64,000 nucleotides of DNA, from assembly GCA_964035795.1 (NCBI GenBank), contig OZ038322.1, positions 24,572,359 to 24,636,358 on the forward strand, given 5' to 3'. The position numbers and the translations under genes were made by a program. The first letter of the stretch is position 1. Every line of letters begins with the position of its first letter. Below, in pieces: positions 52,801-64,000 of this stretch. The notes beneath the pieces are model-generated. The model saw only the letters and a list, made by a program, of their open reading frames with translations, was not told the DNA's origin and ran no database searches. This DNA comes from Pterobdella sp. o SKG-2022. Its lineage: Eukaryota; Annelida; Clitellata; Hirudinida; Piscicolidae.

Positions 52801-55800
52801 TTCTTATGGGATTCATATGAGAAATATGCATTCCATGGTTCTCCATTCGTTTAACTCTTGATGGGGATGCTATACAGAATTTGGTGTCATTTAAAATGAT
52901 GGTAGAGTAGGTAAACTTTCAAAGTTAATTTTCATTTAAACAGAGGAAAACTCCAGTGTCAGAGTTGAGCAAGTAAGATGCCTAAAATTGTCATTCAACA
53001 TTTTTCTTTCATATTGCCCTGTTGTTTGTACCAACATGATTCTCAATGGTTTCCATTGTAACATGTGTAATTATCATAAACTATCACAGGTACTCTCTAG
53101 TAATTCTTCTCTTACTTTTGCTATATTTTTCGCACCATAAAATATTAAATTTTTATTTGTTAGCCCTTCTCCCTCATTGAAACATACAATAACAATGGAT
53201 ACGAGTTCAACTCGTGATTCTCCACTCCTCACAGACTTCAAATCAAACCTTCCGATGATTTAATAAACCTGGACTTGTTCTCCCTTCCTCTCGCCGCATC
53301 TTCAAAGCCTCCCACCACAATACCCCCTCCAGTCCCCGCCCTCACCGCATCTCAACCAACCTCTTCCCTCGATCTACCTTTTGCACAAAATCAAGTCATC
53401 AAAGCTGTTGATATTCATTCTGGTAATTTATTTCGGTTTTCATATTGGTGTCAAGCTTAAATCTTTTGGTAATTTTAAAATAAGATGGGTAGGAGAAAAA
53501 AATTCATTTTTATTACAATTATAGTTGAATTTAGCTTAGTAAATTGTGGTTTAGTAAAATATTATATTTATAATTTTTACAGATTAAATAATTTTTCAAA
53601 TGATAATAATGTGAATCATGAAGAATTGAAGCAATCATCTGCTTTATCCTCATTTAGTATACTCAACTAACAAATCAACCACATGTTTCCACAATCACCC
53701 TCAAGAGAAGACAGAGTCAATAAGCAATAGACCCCCAGCACCACTACCCGACCTTCCCATCCCACCACCACCCTCCATCCCTCCTCCCAAGCCAAACAAA
53801 ACCACCAATCAACCTCAACTTACTTCCATCGTTCGTTTTTATTATTTGAATAAAATTTTGATTTATTATCTTAATTTCCATATCTAAAATTTTATTTTAG
53901 AGGGATGTTGATCATTTCTAGGGTAGTAACTAGAATTCTATATGATAGTTCGAAGGATCAACCTCATCACACAGGCCATGCCCAGACCAGCAGGCAGAAA
54001 CACCCCAGACACTTTCAAATTTCTGTCCAATCATCGATCTGAAAGCGTTCTAAGTCTCAATAGTGTATTCCCCTCATCACCCCAAATATCATTGACATCC
54101 CCCCCGTCCACTATTACAAACTCTCCACCTTCTCATCTTCCTTCTAGAGGTCCATCACCATTCACTCTTTCCAAGCCTGACACCATTCCGGTGGCCGTCG
54201 CCATCTCTGAAACTGTCAACGCTTTCTTCCATGGTTCTTCCTTCAACAAGTGATCTTATATCAATTGCTGTTGAAATAATTATGTAAAAATTATTATTTT
54301 TATTATTATTTGTATGGTTTTGATATTTTTAATGAAATTTTCGTGATAATTCTTATTATTAAGCTTATTTATTATGGGGTTTGTGCTTCTCATGATTGTA
54401 AAATAACCATGGGTATTGATATGGTCTCAATATTAGGACCATCACTCACATTGCAACCTACCATGCAGGTGTCAGGCCAAGACCACAGGCAACGTGGTAG
54501 TGTCCTTCCCAGGGGGCATTGTGAAGGGCATGCAGCACCTACCTCCTCTCTCTTTCGCCCTCCTTCACACTTCCCGCGTCGAGCATCTTCTCCTTAACAA
54601 GCAGCTTCTTTCTGAGTTTGTTTGCGTGCTTGTGTTTGTTTGGGGGTTTCTTTGTTGTTCTCAATTATTCTCAATTTTTCAATATGGGTTTTTCGAATAA
54701 GTTTCAGGTTTATATATGGAATATATTTCACAAAACAACATTTGTCTAAAAGTATTAATGATACAAACCTTTACTTAAACATGGTACTTTTCCACACTAT
54801 TTATTCCCATGTAGTTAGAAACAACCTCACCTTCTTGCCTTTCAAACTTGCTTAGCTACTATCATGTATTCTATCAAATCACATCACGACAGAGTTGAAC
54901 CATGTGACAATCAGCGAATCTTCTCTTTCAATATGAATGCATTACTTTTCTACCTCCGAAAACAATCCCAGGTATCCATCAGAAAAAGTCTTAATTCATA
55001 TCTATTCTTAGTATGATCATGCTGTCTTTTCAATGATTCAAAAAAATATTGATAATGAAATGAGAACTTCTTCATAGAGACATCCAAGATGCAAACAATT
55101 GAGACATTATTTGCAGACGAACAAATCCGCGCCATATTTCAACGTGGAAGTCATCAAATACCAGGTTTGGTTGATTTGCTCTCTGCTCATCATTAATTAT
55201 TCTCTAAAATTATTCAAAACTTTTTTTCATTGAAGTTAACTTCAATTTTACCATCTTTCACAATGTCTGTGAACCTGTGTGTTATACATCTACTGTTATT
55301 TATACTCATCAATATTTGAACTACAAAAAATAAACTTTGAAAATATAAGAATAATAGCACTAGCACGCAACACCACCACCACTCACCATAGTTGATCGGG
55401 ACAACACCCTCGGTGGAAGCCGCCCCATTGAGACTGGCATGCTACTGGAAGAAGACACCAACACAAGCAGACTTCAGACTCGACTATACATATATACCTC
55501 CCATAACTTCCGATTCCAATATCACCAACAACGTTTCCACCCACCAAACCGATTTCAAAGATACTATGTCATTAAAGTCTATGAGCAATACTAACTCTAT
55601 AGAAAGTGAAGTTAATTCTATCTATTCCAACACCTCACAACAAACACAAAATTTGATTAGTCAAACACCCAACGCCAATAAGTTTTTTCATCCTCTCTCT
55701 AAACTGCAAGTGTCCATACAGCTGGACTGCCAAACTGATGAAGTATCGATGGAGAGTCTGCCACTGGCAGCTTGGTGAGATTTTGGCTTCACATTGAAGT

Positions 55801-56362
55801 ATTTCGTGCTTACATGATTGTAGAAATCTCGTATCAGTCATTTTGTTCTACCTAGTTAAACCTCTCTATAGAAAAAATCATTTTTTTCCTATTAGTTCTG
55901 TATTAAAATCAAAATCTTTTCCTGGTCTAAGGTCGGCTGAGGCGAAAAGAGCTATATGGAAACTGCCAGATATCACTGATGACAACAAGTCACAAAGCGT
56001 CAAGGCAAAGTTTGCCGTAGCTTCAGCCGCCTCTCTGGTGTCGAACATGTGTGCAGTTCAGTTCGTGGTGGATGGCACCACGGTGTCAGGCATGCAAGTG
56101 GCGCTCAAAACACCCGCCTATAGACTATCTCTATTCAAAAAACGACTTTTCACCGGTAGTTTTCAATGTTTAGTTTTAGGCTATTTATATATAGTTGTCT
56201 AATAATGCTTACTTCAGTCAATATTTTAAATAAAACTGAATTATTTGAAGTTAAAATTTAAACCAAATGCATTTTTAAATCAAAAATTCTTCAAAACGTC
56301 TTTGCATATTACCAGGTAAATATTACTGTGAAGCTGAAATCATCAGAAACACTCCACATTGA
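43876..56362 (+). CDS. FCHO: FCHO-family F-BAR/muniscin endocytic adaptor, complete
   Basis: Twenty-four exons: 43876-43902, 44104-44195, 44281-44355, 44654-44795, 45168-45239, 45413-45551, 46602-46681, 47355-47453, 48905-49043, 49115-49186, 49320-49377, 49581-49636, 52007-52045, 52496-52674, 52944-52972, 53235-53422, 53706-53830, 53975-54249, 54469-54615, 54893-54971, 55117-55164, 55392-55774, 55932-56155, 56316-56362; 937 aa (human FCHO1/2 about 810-890). Residues 1-275 are the F-BAR domain ([38 protein letters not shown]), which binds and bends membrane. A basic/Ser/Pro-rich linker follows, with [12 protein letters not shown] and RVEIKPI, the region that in vertebrates activates AP-2. From about 605 ([16 protein letters not shown]) to the end is the muniscin mu-homology domain, which binds Eps15/intersectin-type cargo adaptors at clathrin pits. 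Exon 22 adds a Ser/Thr/Asn-rich loop of about 65 residues. The first coding exon is only 27 bases (MITFNSHFW), matching the short N-terminus of FCHO2. Exon ends in the linker (exons 13-17) rest on frame and weaker similarity. Confidence 0.93.
45552..46601 (+). other. FCHO intron 6, holding a SINE
   Basis: About 1 kb, AT-rich, with a diverged tRNA-derived SINE at 46355-46520 just before the next exon. Confidence 0.5.
46355..46520 (-). mobile_element. tRNA-derived SINE, diverged copy
   Basis: Read on the minus strand, the head starts near 46520 with TATAGCTCAGCTGG (box A-like) and has GGGTTCAATCCCGCG (box B-like), as in an RNA polymerase III promoter. The body towards 46355 ends in GCGCTATATAAAC. 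It matches the element at 61174-61351 in layout, with many substitutions. Confidence 0.7.
47454..48904 (+). other. FCHO intron 8
   Basis: Contains a block at about 47580-47760 rich in short inverted repeats (TCATCATCAGGCT with AGCCTGATGA; TCTTAGGA with TCCTAAGA). It looks like a structured mobile-element remnant, but I cannot name the family. The open frames near 47888-48174 overlap each other and are not supported. Confidence 0.4.
49666..49710. repeat. AAT microsatellite
   Basis: Imperfect AAT/ATA run with a few interruptions, directly after the GAT run that overlaps the exon 12 donor of FCHO. Confidence 0.85.
49767..51961 (+). mobile_element. Degenerate non-LTR retrotransposon (LINE) in FCHO intron 12
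   Basis: The element sits between 16-base direct repeats, AGTATTATTGATGATG (49751-49766) and AGTATTATTGGTGATG (51962-51977), differing at one base: a target-site duplication. Its long frame (49910-51409) has reverse-transcriptase blocks: [23 protein letters not shown] and the catalytic ILYADDLM. Next comes a PHD-like finger, [26 protein letters not shown], then after a frameshift near 51380 the C-terminal region ([21 protein letters not shown]), and after another near 51755 the RPKKTW motif. A stop lies in frame near 49896. The 3' end is a TTGA/TGAT repeat. No endonuclease domain is present, so the copy is 5'-truncated and dead. Orientation matches the host gene. Confidence 0.92.
51943..51961 (+). 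repeat. TGAT tail of the LINE
   Basis: Four to five TTGA/TGAT units directly at the 3' end of the element and abutting the downstream target-site repeat. Short tandem tails in place of poly(A) are usual for CR1-like and related LINEs. Confidence 0.8.
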
Positions 56363-57150
56363 AAATTCTTGACCAAGCTGCTATGAGTATTTCCTCTGTT
56401 TTATTTTATTTCCAAAACTCTCCCACGCGATTTCATTGTTTTGTACTGAATAATGCTTTCAAAAAGTTAAATTTTAAATAAAATATATTCCAAATATATT
56501 TTGTTTTAAATTTTTATTTGATATTATACACGCTAATGATAATTACAAAAAGTTGGTCAGATTCATTTCAAAGTTTTATACTACATCCTAAGTTATGTAT
56601 TTCAAGTATTTTCAGGTATTTGACCTATTTTTTATTGATTAATTTGTATCAAGCTTGAAATTTTCCCATCATAACTCTTTGTTTCTTATATTATCTTACA
56701 TTTCATATTACTCAACAGTTCAGGTTTTGTTTCGCTTTTAATTTTTCGAATTATTTTTCAAGAAGTGAGATATTTCGATTAAAAATCAATGGTCAAATGA
56801 AATTGCTATAATCTAACCCAACACCACACGCATTATAATGTTGAATCCATAAAGTTGTCATCACTATGATTATCTTGAATAACCAATTGATGTTAATTCC
56901 AGATTTAATGTTTCACTTTTAAATTATTTCAATTGTAGTTTTTATATTTATCATTATATTTTTTGAAGCATTTTCTATTTTTTGTTACTTTGATCAACTA
57001 TTGTAAATTTTTCCTTCAAATAAATATTATAAAAACATTAATTATGAAGAGTCAAATGTCAAAATCTTATTTAAGCATGAATTCAAATCTTCCCACTAAA
57101 CTTTTTTCAAAAAAAAGTGTTTAAAGCCTTTAGTTGAATTTGAAGTTGTT
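56363..57150. other. Convergent intergenic stretch between FCHO and the small secreted gene
   Basis: Carries the FCHO 3' untranslated region with AATAAA at 56477-56482 and, further right, the 3' side of the minus-strand secreted gene. Nothing else seen. Confidence 0.5.
56477..56482 (+). terminator. Candidate poly(A) signal of FCHO
   Basis: AATAAA about 115 bases beyond the FCHO stop codon (TGA at 56360-56362). Confidence 0.5.
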
Positions 57151-58567
57151 TCAATCCTTTTTGTTCTCAAACTTGTTGAAGTGTCTTGAATGTTGAAAGT
57201 AGCCTGGGTCAATCATGTGGGGATCTGAGAAAGCTTGTTGCTTGTTGTTTGGTTGGAACGCAAATGCATCTTCCGAATGTTGGTTGATGGGCTGCTGTTG
57301 ATCAAAATGCTGTTCATATAGAGTGTATTTTTCTTCTTTTTCGTGGTCTCTTTGGTATGTTTGAAACTTCTCATAACAACTGCCATGGAATAAATCACAT
57401 TTAAGCAGCTAGAATGATCTAAATTTGGTGAAGACAAATGTTGATAAAGATTTAATTAAAAAAAATGGATTATGAATTGATAACAATATGTAATTTATAC
57501 AAAGGGATCTTCCTGTAGAAATCCAACTCGAAGGTCTCTTTCAACTTGTCTGTATGGTAGACCTGCAGACAAGCAAAAATGCTTTGAAAAACTTACAAGT
57601 TGTAAGGATTATAAAAGAGTTTAATTAACCCAAGGCTGATGACACAAACATATATGATGTTTATATAGGAAAACACCGTATGGGCAATTATGGTGAGCGA
57701 ACGTTAAATAATGTTAATGTGTTGTTAGCAATCACAGCTTTGTGGTGCTTCAAAAACGAGGGTGAGACAATGATTTCCAGTATAAATATTTTGTGGCTTC
57801 AGAACCATTTTATGCAAATTTGACAAATTTTCTTTGTTTATGATTGCTTGATTTTGAGCTAGTAAAACACGCGGTAGCCTGAAGACATTAGAGAAACGAT
57901 TTGAGTAACTTTTAATGAGAACATACGTTGTTAGGACAATCAGCTGTGGTGATTTGATGGTAGTTTTTGTCGTTGTTCTGTGGAAGAAGCCATCTCCAAG
58001 AGGCTCCTGATGGAAAAGTATGTTTTCCAGTGCTCAACCAGAGTTAACATGTTTCATGATGTAGGTTATTAATATGGAACGTTTTGTGCGTTTTTTAATG
58101 TTTTTGTGTTGTTGGTGATTTTTTTAAAAGTCTTTTTAACTTTTTACATGTTGATTTGGTTTACAGACTCAACATGCATTTTTTAAATAAAATGCACTAC
58201 TCATTTCGCAGTAATACTATTCATGCAACCAAAATATTGCTGATTTCTATGAAGTATTAGAACTTAGAAAAATCGACCCTTTTACAACTTTTGAGGTATC
58301 TGACAAAATGTCAGATGGCTCATGATTTTTTTGTTTTTCACGGAAAATTTAATTTTTAACATAATTCTAAATTAAAATATTTGGCAGGATGCAAGCCGTA
58401 AATGTCGTTTCAGTTCATCGTTTCACAACGTTTATTCATGCTTCTACACCCAATAAGCTAAAAAACCTTTTTTATTTCACAATCATTACATTTTCAATAT
58501 TTTTCATGGAATAATACTTACCAGCTATGGAAAAGAAACAGAGAAACAAAATGCATTTCATAATCAT
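57151..58567 (-). CDS. Small secreted protein of unknown family
   Basis: Four exons join in frame: 58522-58567, 57927-58006, 57501-57562, 57151-57379; 138 aa. The first exon encodes a signal peptide (MIMKCILFLCFFSIAG) and ends in the best consensus donor of the window, GTAAGT. The mature chain starts ASWRWLLPQNNDKNYHQ and has two cysteines, in TADCPNNVYHTDKLKETFE and IPFCYEKFQTYQRDHEKE, which could form one disulphide. The tail is rich in Gln, His, Asn and Phe (YEQHFDQQQPINQH). There is no dibasic cleavage pattern of a classic neuropeptide precursor. I do not recognise the family; the clean frames across three introns and the signal peptide argue for a real gene. It could also start at the second ATG (58561). 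Confidence 0.75.
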
Positions 58568-59558
58568 TTCTATATATTGGAAAGTTGAAATAATTTTTTA
58601 GTGCAATATTTGACTAATTTTTATTTCAAATTACAAGCAAAATAATGTTTTGAGATAGAGTTTTAAATGTAAAATCGTTATGGCGAAAGTTGATTTATAT
58701 ACTCTCCCATCTTAAATATGTTCTTCACTGAATTTCAAACGGTTCAAAATGTTAATGCCATGCAATTTAATTATATAGAACTTCAGTTGCTTTTAAGCGA
58801 TTCGAAATTAACTCTTCATGAAGCATGATTTCAAAAAATGGCCTTGGTTAAAGGTGAAAATAGTTAATGAGAATGATAAAAGGACAGTTGGAGATTAAAA
58901 CTCAAAAAATTCTCAATACGAAATCATAAATGTTTGGTGCATTCAGATTATCAATCAACTTTGTGATTCAACTTCTTTGCGCCTCATATTGATTTCAAAG
59001 CACCTGTCTTGTTGCTTATGGCTTTGGAGAGCTATAAAAAACCAACACAATCCACTTTTAACCAGGTTTTTCATTTATGAACTTTCTTCTAAATAAACTA
59101 GTTCAGGTGCAGCAACAAGGTATAGAGAAGCGACTTCGAGATTTAAAGTTGTCAAATTTAAAATAAAAGTCAAAAGCTTTGAAACTTTTTGTGAAATTTA
59201 TTTAAACATGTAAATTTTAAAAATAAACTTTTTCAAGCCTACTGAGTCGAAAAATATTTTGTCTTTTCGTAAATAAATGTATAAACCAAGAACAAATACA
59301 CATCAATGCAGTTCGGAAAGACCTCATCGACAGATTTAGAGAAGCTTCGTCATGGATATTAATGTGTGATATGAGCGATAAAAAGTGCAATTCTATGAAA
59401 ACACCTAACATATGATGATAAATGGCGAGAAATAATAATAGAAAGAATAAATGAACATATCCCATTTGAACTTGGTTTATTTGATGCAACGTTTCGCGGT
59501 GTTCCTACCCTTTCCATTGAAAATCTTCGAAAGAGGAAAGGATTCATGGAACACCAAC
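58568..59558. other. Region between the secreted gene and thioredoxin reductase
   Basis: Holds the thioredoxin reductase 3' untranslated region on the minus strand, with AATAAA signals at 59476-59481 and 59197-59202, and the upstream region of the secreted gene. A strong hairpin at 59498-59555 is listed separately. The open frame at 59217-59489 is not supported. Confidence 0.5.
59498..59555 (-). promoter_or_regulatory. Two-tier hairpin just after the Sec codon
   Basis: On the minus strand GGTGTTCC pairs with GGAACACC (8 bp). Inside it CCTTTCC pairs with GGAAAGG (7 bp, extendable to 9). An ATGA precedes the inner stem, as in a SECIS element, but the matching GA on the 3' side is not in the usual place and the loop is short. 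It starts 10 bases after the UGA and 4 after the stop. It may be a selenocysteine redefinition-type stem or a non-canonical SECIS. Confidence 0.5.
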
Positions 59559-63327
<3,769 letters not shown>

Positions 63328-63559
63328 CTGTGAGGATGTCACCAAAGTTTGAATAACCACTCTGTCTTGATAAAAATCAGGTTAAAAAGAGTATCTTATT
63401 GATAGCATTTAGTCTTCAAAGTTCGTCATTATCTTCCTTCGTGATGAAGCAACTTTTGACGTCCTACAAAACTAATCCCGAAAGATGAATTTTCAATTTT
63501 TCTATTCAAGCCCAAACTTTTCGACTCCTTTAACAATTAAAATTCATGCTTATAGTGGT
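63328..63559 (-). other. Unassigned thioredoxin reductase upstream/intron sequence
   Basis: Sequence upstream of the first visible exon. I looked on the minus strand for the FAD-domain exon (ATG-x-R-P type motif) and did not find it before the LINE fragment begins. Confidence 0.4.
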
Positions 63560-64000
63560 TATCATCATCATCATTTTATTATAGTCAGCATCTTTTCCTT
63601 TTCCAAGGGTCACTGACTTCTTTCCATGACCTAACCCTCTCCCTCCATTTCACCCTGTCATAGCCATCTTTAAGAACTAATCCAAGCCCACGACAAAGGT
63701 TTTCCATCATCCCTTTCTAGGTTAACCTTGGCCTTACCCTTCCTCTATTACCTTCAACCTCAAACCTCCATGCCTGCTTGACACAATCATCCTTTTTCCT
63801 TACAACATGACCCAGCCATCTCAAACTTCTTTGCCTCACCACTTCGAACAATCGTACTAACCAACCCCAATCTAACCATCATCAACTCCTTTGTACTCAC
63901 ACCATCAGCTAGCTGCACACCACACATCATTCTAAGCAGCCGTTTTTCTGCTCTTCTCAACATACTTTCTTTAACGGATCTTACTACCCAGGTTTCCGAG
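63560..64000 (-). mobile_element. Non-LTR retrotransposon 3' fragment, cut by the window end
   Basis: On the minus strand, starting at the window edge, the translation reads SETWVVRSVKESML then RLLRMMCGVQLADG, and after a frameshift WRFEVEGNRGR and DGYDRVKWRERVRSW. These are C-terminal LINE motifs (the M-C-G-V and E-G-R-GRPK regions seen in related elements). It ends in an ATG repeat at about 63563-63575. GC content is clearly higher than that of the host intron. Broken frames mark it as dead. It may interrupt the next upstream intron of thioredoxin reductase. Confidence 0.8.

Noticed and set aside
59281..59360. SECIS candidate with ATGA at about 59353 and TGAT at about 59309 on the minus strand
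   Set aside because: The sequence between the two does not form a helix of the needed length; pairing was checked in several registers.

Overview
The window reads as nuclear DNA of an AT-rich invertebrate animal, probably a non-insect bilaterian. Introns are short to medium, every protein gene is split, and tRNA-derived SINEs, non-LTR retrotransposon pieces, foldback repeats and microsatellites sit in the non-coding DNA. All gene models here were assembled by hand: exons were joined only where reading frame, splice phase and recognised family sequence agreed. No transcript data or database search was used.

Layout, left to right. (1) 332-505 (+): last coding exon of an unidentified gene. (2) 2348-6151 (-): a complete 13-exon hnRNP H/F-type RNA-binding protein of 416 aa with three quasi-RRMs. 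(3) 10293-36962 (+): a complete 14-exon CRIM1 orthologue of 1262 aa with signal peptide, IGFBP domain, CRIM/VWC repeats, antistasin repeats, four more VWC modules, one membrane helix and an unusually long cytoplasmic tail. Its introns hold a 45-bp minisatellite and a LINE fragment. (4) 36963-42026: a gene-poor stretch with a 35-bp tandem repeat. (5) 42027-43558 (-): a 5-exon secreted, acidic protein with a cysteine-rich C-terminal half. (6) 43876-56362 (+): a complete 24-exon FCHO (F-BAR plus muniscin mu-homology domain) endocytic adaptor of 937 aa, head to head with gene 5; a LINE with a recognisable target-site duplication sits in intron 12. (7) 57151-58567 (-): a 4-exon small secreted protein of 138 aa and unknown family. 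(8) 59559 to past 63327 (-): the C-terminal two thirds of a selenocysteine thioredoxin reductase ending Gly-Cys-Sec-Gly, whose 5' part lies beyond the window or in unread sequence. A reverse-strand LINE fragment ends the window.

The genes are not an operon and share no obvious pathway: splicing/RNA binding, BMP-type growth-factor modulation, clathrin-coat nucleation and redox control. The most unusual observations are (a) a relaxed 5' splice site: 21 of 65 inferred introns start GTT and only 5 have full GTAAGT/GTGAGT; (b) a strong two-tier hairpin starting 10 bases after the selenocysteine UGA; (c) an acceptor site preceded directly by about 25 TAA repeats with no pyrimidine tract; (d) a 20-base microexon; (e) a LINE carrying a PHD-like finger inside its reverse-transcriptase frame.
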